Origin: Larkinella humicola | GTDB lineage: Bacteria > Bacteroidota > Bacteroidia > Cytophagales > Spirosomataceae | Direction of reading: 5' to 3' | DNA length: 64,000 nucleotides | NCBI RefSeq assembly: GCF_008727875.1 | Contig: NZ_VTWS01000006.1 | Span: 124,001-188,000 of the forward strand | Notes under the pieces: generated by a model | Seen by the model: only the letters and a program-made list of their open reading frames with translations | What the model was told of the DNA's origin: nothing | Database searches by the model: none | Made by a program: the position numbers and the translations under genes | Shown here: one piece after another, positions 9,161-18,412 of the stretch | Layout of the letters: every line of letters starts with the position of its first letter | Numbering within the stretch: position 1 is the stretch's first letter

Positions 9161-12022
9161 TTAAAAATTAAGCTGTAATCCCCCCAGGAACATTCGTGAC
9201 TGCGGTTGCTGAGCGACATCGATGCCTTCGCCCAGGGCCTGATTGCTGGCAAATTCAGGATCGAAACCGGAATATTTTGTTTTTGTAAACAGATTTTGCG
9301 CCCCGACATAGACCCGCAAGCGGCTGGCGCCAAAAGTCGAGGTCAGCGATTCAGGCAAGGTGTAGCCCAGTTGCAGGGACTTTAACCGAAAATAACTACC
9401 ATCTTCCACAAAGCGGTCGGACGGGCGAAAATTCCGGGTTCCGGACGCATCCGCGCGGGGCTGCGTGGTCGACGGTTTTTCGCGCGTCCAGCGGCTGAGC
9501 ACTTCCGTTCCGGCGTTATACCGGCCCAGATATCCGTTCAGCCAGTAGGCCGTGGCGTTGTAAAGCTGGTTGCCCGACGCCCCTTGCAGCAAGACCGACA
9601 GGTCAAAACCGGCCACGCTCACTGACGCTGAAAAACCGTAATAGACCGTCGGAATCGGGCTACCGAGGAAGGTTTTGTCTGCGTCCGTGATTTTGCCGTC
9701 CTTGTTCAAATCCGAGTAGCGAATGTCGCCGGGTTCGGTTCCGGTCAGGCTGGGGTTCTTGATGATTTCGTCGCGGGTCTGGAAAATACCCACCCGCTGA
9801 AAACCGTAGTAACTTCCCACGGGCTGCCCTACCGCCGTGGCCGTTACCGTTTCTTCGTGAACCAGGCCACCCAAAACCGGATTGGGCCGGTCGCCCAGCG
9901 AGACCACCTTATTTTTCTGCCAACTGGCAAAACCGGCCAGGCTGAAGCTGATCCAGTCGTTGCTCCGTTCACCCGTCAGACTCAGATCAATGCCGGAATT
10001 ATCGACAATTCCGGCGTTGGTCAGCGGAGCCGCAGCGCCCACCGACGCCGGCAACGGCACCTCTACCAGCAGATTCGTGGTTTGTTTCCGGAAATAGTCG
10101 ACCCGCAGTTTTATACTGTTTTCCAGGGCACTGACATCCAGCCCGACGTTGCTGGTCGTGGTCGTTTCCCAGCGAATACCAATGTTGGGCAAGGTGCTTG
10201 GAAACGCCCCGACGCCCAGAAAAGAGTTGGTGGGGCCGAACGGGTAATTGTAGTTTTGCGCGATGAGTGACGCATATTGAAAATCCCCGACGTTGTCGTT
10301 ACCGCTCCTGCCCCACCCGACCCGGAGTTTGACGGTATTCAGGTACGGCACCGATTCCAGAAACCGCTCTTTGTTAAGGTACCAGCCCGCTCCCACCGAC
10401 GGAAACGCCCCAAAGCGGTGTCCCGGTCCGAAACGCGACGAACCATCGCGCCGGAGTGCCGCCGTCAACCAGTATTTTTTCTGAAAATCATACGACAACT
10501 GGCCCATCAGACTCACCACCCGGTAGAACGCGTAGGTGCCGCCCACCGTCCGGTTGCGCGACGATTGACCGGCCGTCAATGACCGAATGTCGTTACCGGG
10601 CAAATCATCCGCATAGGCCAGGATGTCGTCATTTCGGTAGGTCTGGCGACTTCCCGCCAGCAAAACCGTCAGCGAATGGGCATCCAGCGTGTGCGAATAA
10701 CTCAGTTGATGATGCAGCAAGGTGTTGTAATTCGTCTGTTTGGCCCGGGCCAGCGAAGCCGTCAGGTTGATGTTGTATTCGCCCATGTTGAACGCGGGCA
10801 TAGAATAAGCGCGGTCAAAATTGCGCAGATCGAAGCCGAGGGTCGCGCGGTAGATCAGCCCATCGAACAACGTCCATTCTCCGAATAAATCACCGATCAG
10901 ATTCAGGGACGTGTGCCGATCGTTGGTCAAAACCGACAAACCAATGGGATTCAGGGCGTCGTTGTTGGCGTCGAGGTAGGTAGTTCCTTCGTAGCCGCCA
11001 ATTCGTCGCGGGTTGGTAATCGACAGATAGGGCGCACTTTTCAGCGCCTGTTCAATGGGCGTCCGCCCTCCGGTTCCGTCGTTGGCGTGCCGAACCGACT
11101 GGCTGAGGGTCAGGTTCTGCCCCACTTTCAGGTTGTCGGTCAGATCGAAGTCGGTGTTGAGCCGCAGCGATAACCGCTCGAAATCAGAGCCGAGAATGAC
11201 ACCGTCCTGTTTGAAATAATCCGCAGCGATCAGGTACCGCGCCGACTCCTTCCCCCCCGCCACCGACACATACGCACTTCGAACCGGAGCGGGCCGAAAC
11301 AACGCCCCGAGCCAGTCGGTACTGGTGCCCAACAGCGTATCGAGCGATACTTGATTGGTGAGTTTAAAGGCCGGAATCAAGCCACCGTTCGAGCGGCTGT
11401 CGTTGATGTAACTGATGTACTGGCGGGTATTGAGAAGCTGGGGCATCCGGGTCGTCCGCTGAACGCCGGTATACAAATCGACGGTGACGCGGGGCCGACC
11501 GGTTTCGCCTTTTTTGGTGGTAATCAGAATGACGCCGTTGGAACCCCGCATGCCGTACAACCCCATCGAGGTAGCATCTTTCAGGACTTCAACGGTTTCG
11601 ATGGCGTTTGGAGCCAGCCAGTTCAGGTTATCCGTTTGTCCGATAATCATCCCATCCACCACCACCAGGGGGGTCGTATCGCCAAACCGCCCCGGCCCGT
11701 GAATTTGAAGGGTTGCCGCCCCGCCCGGTTCGCCGGAATTGGACCGAACCAGCAGACCGGCCACCTGCCCCTGCAAGCCTTGCAGGGAATTTGCGGTCAC
11801 GATTCGCCGGAGGTTTTTAGCCGAAACCGTATCCGTTGAGCTGGTGTGCCGAAAGGCGGTCAGCCGGCCATTTTGGGTCGAAAGTGAATCATCAAATGGG
11901 AAGGCCGCAGTGGCATGGGTGGGTAACTGAAGCGTTAAGGCGAGGACAAAACTATTGAAAATGAGCGAATTGGTTTTTACCCATATTGTTGAGAAACACC
12001 GGATAATCGGTGGGTGTATCAT
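9161..12022 (-). CDS. SusC/RagA family TonB-dependent outer-membrane transporter, short N-terminus
   Basis: The protein has 953 residues: a signal peptide (hydrophobic SLIFNSFVLALTLQL after a long charged start), then the plug with LQGLQGQVAGLLVRSNSGEP, the SusC signature TPLVVVDGMIIGQ and a VEVLKDATSMGLYGMRGSNG block, followed by a beta-barrel that ends in an aromatic strand (MFLGGLQLNF). The usual N-terminal carboxypeptidase-regulatory-like beta-sandwich of about 80 residues is missing: only some 40 residues separate the signal peptide from the plug. With SusD it imports oligosaccharides across the outer membrane using TonB energy. It is the first gene of the susC-susD operon. Confidence 0.96.
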   Translation of the reverse strand: MIHPPIIRCFSTIWVKTNSLIFNSFVLALTLQLPTHATAAFPFDDSLSTQNGRLTAFRHTSSTDTVSAKNLRRIVTANSLQGLQGQVAGLLVRSNSGEPGGAATLQIHGPGRFGDTTPLVVVDGMIIGQTDNLNWLAPNAIETVEVLKDATSMGLYGMRGSNGVILITTKKGETGRPRVTVDLYTGVQRTTRMPQLLNTRQYISYINDSRSNGGLIPAFKLTNQVSLDTLLGTSTDWLGALFRPAPVRSAYVSVAGGKESARYLIAADYFKQDGVILGSDFERLSLRLNTDFDLTDNLKVGQNLTLSQSVRHANDGTGGRTPIEQALKSAPYLSITNPRRIGGYEGTTYLDANNDALNPIGLSVLTNDRHTSLNLIGDLFGEWTLFDGLIYRATLGFDLRNFDRAYSMPAFNMGEYNINLTASLARAKQTNYNTLLHHQLSYSHTLDAHSLTVLLAGSRQTYRNDDILAYADDLPGNDIRSLTAGQSSRNRTVGGTYAFYRVVSLMGQLSYDFQKKYWLTAALRRDGSSRFGPGHRFGAFPSVGAGWYLNKERFLESVPYLNTVKLRVGWGRSGNDNVGDFQYASLIAQNYNYPFGPTNSFLGVGAFPSTLPNIGIRWETTTTSNVGLDVSALENSIKLRVDYFRKQTTNLLVEVPLPASVGAAAPLTNAGIVDNSGIDLSLTGERSNDWISFSLAGFASWQKNKVVSLGDRPNPVLGGLVHEETVTATAVGQPVGSYYGFQRVGIFQTRDEIIKNPSLTGTEPGDIRYSDLNKDGKITDADKTFLGSPIPTVYYGFSASVSVAGFDLSVLLQGASGNQLYNATAYWLNGYLGRYNAGTEVLSRWTREKPSTTQPRADASGTRNFRPSDRFVEDGSYFRLKSLQLGYTLPESLTSTFGASRLRVYVGAQNLFTKTKYSGFDPEFASNQALGEGIDVAQQPQSRMFLGGLQLNF

Positions 12023-12105
12023 ATACCTGGACGGGTTAGAGGAGGTAATGCTGAAAGTTAACTAACTCTTCCGTATCAAGAATAATACCAATCCGAAAAA
12101 TAAAA

Positions 12106-12138
12106 AAGCCTGCGTACCCGTAAAAAGTACGCAGGCTT
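12106..12138 (-). terminator. Intrinsic terminator downstream of uxs
   Basis: AAGCCTGCGTAC at 12106-12117 pairs perfectly with 12127-12138 across a 9-base loop. Read on the minus strand, the stem is followed by a T-rich tract (TTTTTTATTTTT), so it ends transcription of the ugd-uxs unit before the susC promoter region. Confidence 0.85.
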
Positions 12139-12242
12139 CGTTTACCGACCGACTTTCTGCCCTTTTCAGAGAAACAGGCTACCCAAAACGGGCTGACTGT
12201 TACGGACTAAAGTTCGTTGTCACGGTAAAAATATTTGTCTGT

Positions 12243-13223
12243 TTATTTTTTCACAAACTCCCGGTGGTAGGCCGCTTTATACAATTCTTCTTCCGGCAGG
12301 CTGCGGAAGTAATCGTACGTAATCCGCAACCCTTCGGCCCGTGAAACCTTCGGCTCCCACCCCAAAATCTGCTGCGCCCGCGTAATGTCCGGACGGCGTT
12401 GTTTCGGGTCGTCGGTTGGCAACGGTTTAACGATCAGCTTCTGCTTGGTTCCCGTCAGTTTGATGATTTCTTCGCCAAATTCGCGGATGGTGATTTCGCC
12501 GGGGTTGCCGATGTTGACCGGATAGGCGTAGTCGCTCAGCAACAGCCGGTAGATGCCTTCAACCAGGTCATCGACGTAGCAGAACGAACGGGTTTGGCTA
12601 CCATCGCCGAACACCGTGAGGTCTTCACCGCGCAGGGCCTGGCCGATGAAAGCGGGCAAAACCCGGCCGTCGTTGAGTCGCATCCGGGGACCGTAGGTGT
12701 TGAAAATCCGCACAATCCGCGTTTCCAGACCGTGGTAGGTATGATACGCCATCGTGATCGCTTCCTGAAACCGCTTGGCTTCGTCGTATACCCCACGCGG
12801 ACCAACCGGGTTCACATTGCCCCAGTAATCCTCGTTTTGCGGGTGAACCGCCGGATCACCGTACACTTCCGAGGTGGAAGCGATCAGCACCCGGGCGTTT
12901 TTAACCCGCGCCAGTCCGAGGCAATTGTGAATGCCCAACGACCCGACTTTCAGCGTCTGGATCGGGATTTTCAGGTAATCGATCGGGCTGGCGGGCGACG
13001 CGAAATGGAGAATATAGTCCAGATCGCCCGAAACGTGGATGAATTTCGATACGTCGTGGTGATAGAACTCGAAGGTGGGCAGGTGGAACAGGTGTTCGAT
13101 GTTGCGAATGTCGCCCGTAATGAGGTTGTCCATCGCAATGACGTGGTAGCCCTCTTTGATAAACCGATCGCAGAGGTGCGACCCCAGGAAACCAGCCCCG
13201 CCTGTAATGAGTACGCGTTTCAT
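12243..13223 (-). CDS. uxs: UDP-glucuronate decarboxylase (UDP-xylose synthase)
   Basis: The protein has 326 residues of the extended short-chain dehydrogenase fold. The NAD motif GGAGFLGSH starts at Gly8; the catalytic set is TSE at 117-119 with YxxxK at Tyr146-Lys150 (VYDEAK). [16 protein letters not shown] and [15 protein letters not shown] are diagnostic for UDP-xylose synthases rather than for 4-epimerases. It converts UDP-glucuronate to UDP-xylose and CO2 with tightly bound NAD in the cytosol. It follows ugd by 33 bases on the same strand, so substrate maker and user are co-transcribed. The UDP-xylose product would feed cell-surface or exopolysaccharide synthesis. Confidence 0.96.
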   Translation of the reverse strand: MKRVLITGGAGFLGSHLCDRFIKEGYHVIAMDNLITGDIRNIEHLFHLPTFEFYHHDVSKFIHVSGDLDYILHFASPASPIDYLKIPIQTLKVGSLGIHNCLGLARVKNARVLIASTSEVYGDPAVHPQNEDYWGNVNPVGPRGVYDEAKRFQEAITMAYHTYHGLETRIVRIFNTYGPRMRLNDGRVLPAFIGQALRGEDLTVFGDGSQTRSFCYVDDLVEGIYRLLLSDYAYPVNIGNPGEITIREFGEEIIKLTGTKQKLIVKPLPTDDPKQRRPDITRAQQILGWEPKVSRAEGLRITYDYFRSLPEEELYKAAYHREFVKK

Positions 13224-13256
13224 AAATAGTTTTTCAGTTTTTTTTAGTTGATCCGT

Positions 13257-14588
13257 TTACGCACTTTGCGCGACTTCCGGCGTGACGGTTTCGCGCCCGA
13301 TGCTGTAATACGTATACCCGACTTCCTTCATCTGGTCGAGTTCGTAGACATTCCGACCATCGAAAATCAGCTTGTTTTTCAGCAACAGGTTCATTTTTCC
13401 AAAGTCCGGCGTGCGGAACAACGGCCACTCGGTCATGATCACCAGAGCATCGGCATCGTCCAGGGCAGCATACGACGTGTGGGCGTAGTTGATCTGATTG
13501 CCCAGAATATTCCGCACATTGTCCATCGCTTCGGGATCGTAAACCGTTACTTTGGCGCCTTCCTTCAGCAAGGCCCGGATGTTTTCCAGTGCCGGTGCTT
13601 CCCGGATGTCGTCGGTATACGGTTTGAACGCCAGCCCCCAGACGGCGATGGTTTTTCCTTTCAGATCCCCGTCGAAATGGCCCTTGATGATCGGCAGCAG
13701 CTTGCTTTTCTGCTTGGTGTTGACCTCCATCACCGACTTCAGAATTTTAAAATCGTAGTCGTATTCTTGTGCGGTTTTCGCCAGCGCCTGCACGTCTTTC
13801 GGAAAACAACTTCCGCCGTAGCCAATCCCGGCGAACAAGAACCGCTTGCCAATCCGGCTATCGGTTCCGATGCCCCGGCGAATGTCGTCGACGTTGGCAC
13901 CGGCTTTCTCGCACAGGTTGGCGATCTCGTTCATGAACGAAATTTTAACGGCCAGGAACGCATTGGCGGCATATTTGGTCATTTCGGCCGAACGCTCGTC
14001 CATGAAAATCACCGGGTTTCCCTGCCGAACGAGCGGGGCATACAGCTTATTGAGAACGGCTTTGGCTTTGTCTGATTTGGTTCCGATCACGACGCGATCC
14101 GGTTTCATGAAATCATCGACGGCAACGCCTTCCCGCAAAAATTCGGGGTTCGACACCACGTCGAAGTCGATTTTTGCGCCCCGCGAAATGTGAAGCCACA
14201 CCTTTTCGGCGGTTCCCACCGGCACCGTACTTTTGTCGACAATCACCGCGTATTGTTTCAGCAACGGACCCAGATCATCCGACACTTTCAGAATATATTT
14301 CAAATCGGCCGAACCGTCTTCACCCGGAGGTGTGGGCAACGCCAGGAAAATAACTTCTGCTCCTTCAATCCCTTCGGCCAGGTTGGTCGTAAATTTCAGG
14401 CGGCCTTCGGCGGTATTCCGGTTGAATAAAACATCCAGACCCGGTTCGTAAATCGGAATGATTCCGTTGTTCAGCTTTTCAACTTTACGCTCGTCGATGT
14501 CGACGCAGACGACCTGGTTTCCGGTTTCGGCAAAACAGGTCCCCGTAACGAGCCCGACATATCCGGTTCCAATAACGGCTAATTTCAT
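13257..14588 (-). CDS. ugd: UDP-glucose 6-dehydrogenase
   Basis: The protein has 443 residues. The N-terminal Rossmann domain begins MKLAVIGTGYVGLVTGTCF; the catalytic cysteine lies in GIGYGGSCFPKD (Cys261); the substrate lysine is in the ANAFLAVKISFMNEIA helix; and the C-terminal UDP-binding domain has VWGLAFKPYTDDIREAP. It oxidises UDP-glucose to UDP-glucuronate with two NAD. It is first in a two-gene operon with uxs. The 316-bp divergent gap upstream separates it from the acyl-CoA dehydrogenase gene and carries a TATTTTTG -7-like box on the minus strand (14671-14678 on the plus strand). Confidence 0.97.
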   Translation of the reverse strand: MKLAVIGTGYVGLVTGTCFAETGNQVVCVDIDERKVEKLNNGIIPIYEPGLDVLFNRNTAEGRLKFTTNLAEGIEGAEVIFLALPTPPGEDGSADLKYILKVSDDLGPLLKQYAVIVDKSTVPVGTAEKVWLHISRGAKIDFDVVSNPEFLREGVAVDDFMKPDRVVIGTKSDKAKAVLNKLYAPLVRQGNPVIFMDERSAEMTKYAANAFLAVKISFMNEIANLCEKAGANVDDIRRGIGTDSRIGKRFLFAGIGYGGSCFPKDVQALAKTAQEYDYDFKILKSVMEVNTKQKSKLLPIIKGHFDGDLKGKTIAVWGLAFKPYTDDIREAPALENIRALLKEGAKVTVYDPEAMDNVRNILGNQINYAHTSYAALDDADALVIMTEWPLFRTPDFGKMNLLLKNKLIFDGRNVYELDQMKEVGYTYYSIGRETVTPEVAQSA

Positions 14589-14904
14589 AGAGAAGTGATT
14601 GTATTTATGTTAAGATAGGTTGATAGAAGTCAACTGATTTGTACTTTTTGTATACCCTGGTTGCAGGACACAAAAATAGATTTTTTTACTTAATTCTGAT
14701 CGCTCCTCCCGGAATTTGTGATCCAGAGGTCGATAATCTCCGGGTATTGCGCTGGCTCCATGTCAGTTAGCCATCCGTTCAGACCACACGGTAAATTGCT
14801 AAACCCATTCCAGACGGATTTGCCAACCGGCTTGGGTCTGTCGATTTTTTTTTGTAAATTATTATTAAAATCATCGTAAAAGTGCCACACAGCATAGCTC
14901 GTTC
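14589..14904. other. Divergent intergenic region ugd / acyl-CoA dehydrogenase
   Basis: This stretch of 316 bases has no convincing gene. It is AT-rich at both ends, as expected for two divergent promoters. A minus-strand -7-like box (complement of CAAAAATA, 14671-14678) may serve ugd, and a T9G-then-AT-rich block (about 14845-14870) may serve the plus-strand gene. A 66-codon minus-strand frame in it lacks any family resemblance and was not called. Confidence 0.4.
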
Positions 14905-16059
14905 ATGACTTCAGAAATTGTAGAAAACCAAGTAGACGATAGTTCACAGCTAATTGCCCAAACCGTCCGCGATTTTGCCGCACGCCAGATTCTGCCATTT
15001 GTTCGGGAATGGGATGAGTCGCAGCACTTTCCGGTCGAAACCATGCGCCAATTGGGCGAATTGGGGCTTTTGGGCATTCTGGTCCCGGAAGAATACGGCG
15101 GTTCCGGACTCGGCTACCGGGAATACGTCGGTGCCATTGTCGAATTAGCGAAGGTAGACGGCGCCATCGGCCTGTCGATGGCGGCTCACAACTCCCTCTG
15201 TACGAATCACATCCTGCTGTTTGGAAATCCGGCGCAAAAGCAGTTGTATTTACCCAAACTGGCCTCCGGCGAGTGGATTGGTGCCTGGGGGCTGACGGAA
15301 CCCAACACCGGTTCCGATGCCGGTAACATGCGCACGGTGGCCGTCCGGGACGGAGACGACTGGGTGCTGAATGGCTCCAAAAATTTCATTACACACGGAA
15401 AAAGCGGTCATGTGGCCGTGGTCATTGCCCGAACGGGCGAACCCAACACCCCCCACAATGCCACGGCTTTTGTGGTAGAACGCGGCACGCCCGGTTTTTC
15501 AGGCGGTAAAAAAGAAGACAAACTCGGTATGCGGGCGTCCGAGACGGCGGAAATGTTGTTTCAGGATTGCCGCATTCCCGACAGCCAGCGGCTCGGTGCG
15601 GTGGGCGACGGTTTTGTGCAGTCCCTGAAAATTCTGGACGGCGGTCGGATTTCGATTGCCGCCCTGAGCCTCGGCATCGCGCTGGGTGCCTACGAACACG
15701 CCCTGCAATACGCCCAGGAACGGGAGCAGTTTGGCCAGGCGATTGCCCGCTTTCAGGCCATTGCCTTCAAACTGGCCGATTTAGCCACCACCATCGAAGC
15801 CGCCAAACTCCTCACCTACCAGGCCGCCGATTTGAAGGATGCCGGAAAACCGGTGACGAAGGAGTCGGCGATGGCCAAACTTTACGCGTCGGAAGTGGCC
15901 GTGAAAGCCGCCGACGAAGCCGTGCAGATTTTCGGCGGGTATGGCTACACGAAAGATTTTCCAGTCGAGAAATACTACCGCGACGCCAAGCTTTGCACCA
16001 TTGGCGAAGGAACGAGTGAAATTCAGCGGCTGGTGATTTCGCGCTTGATCCTAAAATAG
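14905..16059 (+). CDS. Acyl-CoA dehydrogenase
   Basis: The protein has 384 residues and the three acyl-CoA dehydrogenase domains: N-terminal helices ([17 protein letters not shown]), the central FAD-binding beta-domain with [15 protein letters not shown] and [13 protein letters not shown], and the C-terminal helical domain with [18 protein letters not shown] and [20 protein letters not shown]. The catalytic base is Glu368 in GEGTSEIQR, the position used by short- and medium-chain enzymes. It introduces the alpha,beta double bond into acyl-CoA in fatty-acid or branched-chain amino-acid breakdown, passing electrons to ETF. It is monocistronic, ended by a terminator. Chain-length preference cannot be read from the sequence. 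Confidence 0.97.
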   Translation: MTSEIVENQVDDSSQLIAQTVRDFAARQILPFVREWDESQHFPVETMRQLGELGLLGILVPEEYGGSGLGYREYVGAIVELAKVDGAIGLSMAAHNSLCTNHILLFGNPAQKQLYLPKLASGEWIGAWGLTEPNTGSDAGNMRTVAVRDGDDWVLNGSKNFITHGKSGHVAVVIARTGEPNTPHNATAFVVERGTPGFSGGKKEDKLGMRASETAEMLFQDCRIPDSQRLGAVGDGFVQSLKILDGGRISIAALSLGIALGAYEHALQYAQEREQFGQAIARFQAIAFKLADLATTIEAAKLLTYQAADLKDAGKPVTKESAMAKLYASEVAVKAADEAVQIFGGYGYTKDFPVEKYYRDAKLCTIGEGTSEIQRLVISRLILK

Positions 16060-16096
16060 AAATGGCGGGAAACTTCCCCGCCATTTCTGCTTTTTT
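16058..16096 (+). terminator. Intrinsic terminator of acyl-CoA dehydrogenase gene
   Basis: A 12-bp perfect stem (16058-16069 with 16077-16088) with a 7-base loop is followed by GCTTTTTT. It overlaps the stop codon by two bases and ends the plus-strand transcript. Confidence 0.9.
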
Positions 16097-16113
16097 CACA
16101 ACTAAATCTACTC

Positions 16114-16314
16114 CTACTTACTCTTCTTTTCGGTCTTTTTGACGGTCGTTTTTTTGACCATAACCTGGTGTTTGCCGTGTTTGCCCTGCATTTTGCTCCC
16201 CTTTGTAGCCGTAGTGCTGGTGGACGACGAGGTCTTAGCTGGTTTTTCCTGCGCAAACGCAAGCGGTTCGGCCAATAAAGCCGCACACAGGGCGATCATA
16301 AGTATCTTCTTCAT
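16114..16314 (-). CDS. Small secreted lysine-rich protein, unknown function
   Basis: A 66-residue protein begins with a clear signal peptide (MKKILMIALCAALLAEPLAFA, cleavage after AFA). The mature part of about 45 residues is low complexity: a Ser/Thr stretch, then GKHGKHQ and a tail of KKTxxKKTEKK units, so it is strongly basic. Nothing identifies a domain. It converges on the acyl-CoA dehydrogenase terminator and lies downstream of, and on the same strand as, the serine hydrolase gene, 134 bp away. The signal peptide and good codon use make it likely to be real. Similar short basic exported proteins are common in Cytophagales; the function is unknown. Confidence 0.65.
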   Translation of the reverse strand: MKKILMIALCAALLAEPLAFAQEKPAKTSSSTSTTATKGSKMQGKHGKHQVMVKKTTVKKTEKKSK

Positions 16315-16448
16315 ATTGTCAGCTTGTTAAAAGTTTCCAACCTCTCTGCTAACTTTTTATTCAACAGAAAGTTCGAGTTATGGCATTAAAACTCTATTAA
16401 GTTTGATTTAAAAGAGGATTAAAGCGCAATTAGCAAAGCCCATTCTGG

Positions 16449-17591
16449 TTATTTCAGCCATTTTTCCACAAATGACTTGTCCGAACCACCGCCGTTGTTG
16501 TTAAAAAGAACGTACAAGGCTTTTTTCCCGGGGAAATAAAACCAGTTGGCGTCTACGCCCAGCAGCGTTCCGTTATGGCCCCAGCCCATACCCAGTTCGG
16601 TGGAAGAATACGATTCCAGCCCTAATCCGTATTCGTTTGCCCCCTCTCGAACGGGCTGAACCGTCATCATTTCCTGCACCGACGCCAGACGGATGATTTT
16701 CCCGGCAAAGAACGCTTCGGTAAATTTCAGCAAATCGTCGGCGGTTGTAATCAGCCCCCCGCTGGCCTGTCCGTCGGAATCGGCGCGATCGAGGGCCGTC
16801 ACGTCCATCAGTTTTCCGTTGGCATAAAAATCGTTGTAGCCCCGGATCACGTTGCGGTCGTCGCGCCGGTCGATGTAGCTGTGGGTGAGACCAAAAGGCG
16901 TAAAAATCACCTCCTCCAAAACCGCCTGCAAGCTCTTTCCCCGAATTGTTTCGATCAGTTTACCCAGTAACCAGAAGTTGGCATTTGAATACTGAAACCG
17001 ATCACCCGGCTGAGAAACCAATGCCCGGCCATAGACGTATCGTCGCAGGATTTCGTCAGTCGATTGCTGAACCCGGCGTTGCGGATTGTTCAACAGATCA
17101 AGCTGATACTGAAGGTCATCGTTCGTTGGATCAACCAAACCGCTGGTGTGTGAAAGCAGGTTTCGAACCGTGATCTTCTGTGCATCCGGAATGTGGCCGT
17201 TCACCTCGGGCAACAGCGCAGCCAGGTTGTCCTCCAGACGCAGTTGCCCTTCTTCTTTCATTTTCATGACCACCGTTGCCACCAATGCTTTCGTGATGCT
17301 GCCGGTACGAAACGGATCCGTAATCCGAAGGTCGGTCTGGTGCTCCAGATTGGATTTACCAATAGCACCGATCCAGGCGGGTGCGTCGGCGCGTTTCAGC
17401 AGCATAAGCGAGCCGGGAATGTTCCACTTCCGGCGAAATTCCGCCAGTTCTTTCCGGTAGAGCTGGTTTTGGGGATGATTGGCATATTCGTCTGTCGAAC
17501 CGGGTTCAGTCGTCGGTTTGAGAACGGGTTCGGTTTCGCACGCCAGGAGTAGCAGTGCCGCGAAGGCACTGAAAATCAATTGATTTTTCAT
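16449..17591 (-). CDS. Serine beta-lactamase-like hydrolase, lipoprotein
   Basis: The protein has 380 residues and a lipoprotein signal with lipobox LLAC (Cys18). It has the class C beta-lactamase / DD-peptidase fold signatures: SxxK at Ser98-Lys101 (GSITKALVATVV), a YSN motif in FQYSNANFWLLGKLIE, and a GHNG box replacing KTG near the C-terminus. Members of this large family are esterases, D-amino-peptidases or peptidoglycan-related hydrolases; true beta-lactamase activity is not implied. The lipid anchor places it on the periplasmic or outer face of a membrane. The upstream outer-membrane protein gene is separated only by hairpin element E, so they may share a transcript. Confidence 0.9.
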   Translation of the reverse strand: MKNQLIFSAFAALLLLACETEPVLKPTTEPGSTDEYANHPQNQLYRKELAEFRRKWNIPGSLMLLKRADAPAWIGAIGKSNLEHQTDLRITDPFRTGSITKALVATVVMKMKEEGQLRLEDNLAALLPEVNGHIPDAQKITVRNLLSHTSGLVDPTNDDLQYQLDLLNNPQRRVQQSTDEILRRYVYGRALVSQPGDRFQYSNANFWLLGKLIETIRGKSLQAVLEEVIFTPFGLTHSYIDRRDDRNVIRGYNDFYANGKLMDVTALDRADSDGQASGGLITTADDLLKFTEAFFAGKIIRLASVQEMMTVQPVREGANEYGLGLESYSSTELGMGWGHNGTLLGVDANWFYFPGKKALYVLFNNNGGGSDKSFVEKWLK

Positions 17592-17605
17592 GAGTTGTTG
17601 TTTTT

Positions 17606-17690
17606 AGAGAAGTCAGAATTGAGACAAGAGAAGTTAGATTACCTAGCGGGTTCTCATTTTTTAGGTCTCACTTCTATCGTCTTTTTTCTA
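17606..17690. repeat. Heptad-register hairpin element E
   Basis: The left arm on the plus strand reads in 7-nt units from 17606 (AGAGAAG, TCAGAAT, then TGAGACA, AGAGAAG, TTAGATT); the right arm, 17651-17685, is in reverse-complement heptads (TTCTCAT, GTCTCAC among them). Pairing is imperfect, about two thirds of the positions. It fills the whole gap between two codirectional minus-strand genes and reaches into the stop codon of the upstream one. Its right arm is clearly related to that of element F. Confidence 0.75.
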
Positions 17691-18266
17691 GTTGAAGAAA
17701 ATCCTCGCGCCCAGGTGCAGGGCCTGGTGGGGTAGTAAAATTTCACGGAATGGCATTTCGCCAAAGAGTTCGTAGCGGGTGAATACCGTCGTTCGGTGGT
17801 GGAAACGGTAGCCCAGACCGGCATTGATGGTGGGCATGAATTTGAGTTGCGTCGCCGGGGCTTTGCGGTACTCGCCCGTGTTCGAATCCTGTGTATAGGA
17901 AGGTGAAACCGGTCGCACCAGCAAGGCACCGCCACCCACCAACGCGTCGGCATAAAACACCCCGACGTATTTCCGGAAACCGAATTCCGAGCTGACAAAT
18001 AAACCGGCTTGTACCCGCGGATGGCGGTAATAGCCCACGTTCAGGGTCTGGATGAGTTGTGAGCTGGGTCGGTTTCGGTAGAAAAGCTCGGTTCCGATTT
18101 TGAGGCCCAGGCCACCCGTCTGAAGGTGCCTGAACGTGGGCAGACTGATGGATTCGGAGAACAGACTGAGGGTGATGGGCAGACCGTTTCGGGTCGATTT
18201 GGGCTTTTGCGCCTTCACCGTCGTGACGACCAGCAGCATGACAAGGAAGACTTGCACTGTTTTCAT
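17688..18266 (-). CDS. Predicted outer-membrane beta-barrel protein
   Basis: The protein has 192 residues with a signal peptide (MKTVQVFLVMLLVVTTVKA). The mature part alternates hydrophobic and polar residues, with Gly/aromatic-rich strands (GGLGLKIGTELFY, AGLFVSSEFGFRKYVGVFY, INAGLGYRF, LHLGARIFFN), and ends in Phe-Asn. This is typical of an 8-stranded outer-membrane barrel, but no named family was recognised. It precedes the lipoprotein serine hydrolase on the same strand. The LytTR regulator gene lies upstream. The barrel prediction is from pattern only. Confidence 0.7.
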   Translation of the reverse strand: MKTVQVFLVMLLVVTTVKAQKPKSTRNGLPITLSLFSESISLPTFRHLQTGGLGLKIGTELFYRNRPSSQLIQTLNVGYYRHPRVQAGLFVSSEFGFRKYVGVFYADALVGGGALLVRPVSPSYTQDSNTGEYRKAPATQLKFMPTINAGLGYRFHHRTTVFTRYELFGEMPFREILLPHQALHLGARIFFN

Positions 18267-18412
18267 GGCATTGTTCAGCAGTTGTTGTTGGCTGCAAAAC
18301 TGGGCTTAAAAACGATATGAAGGCAGTTTTTGACCGCCCACCGGTCGGCGTTCCGGGCTGAATGGCCGAAATGAAAACGCGAATGGTGGATGCAGGCGCG
18401 GAGGTTTTGGGG

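Noticed and set aside
14690-14890. Minus-strand 66-codon frame in the ugd / acyl-CoA dehydrogenase gap
   Set aside because: No family resemblance, low-complexity start, lies over the presumed promoter of the plus-strand gene.
16449-17591. Antibiotic-resistance beta-lactamase
   Set aside because: Motifs show only the serine hydrolase fold; the KTG box is a GHNG variant and the protein is a lipoprotein as in many peptidase/esterase relatives.
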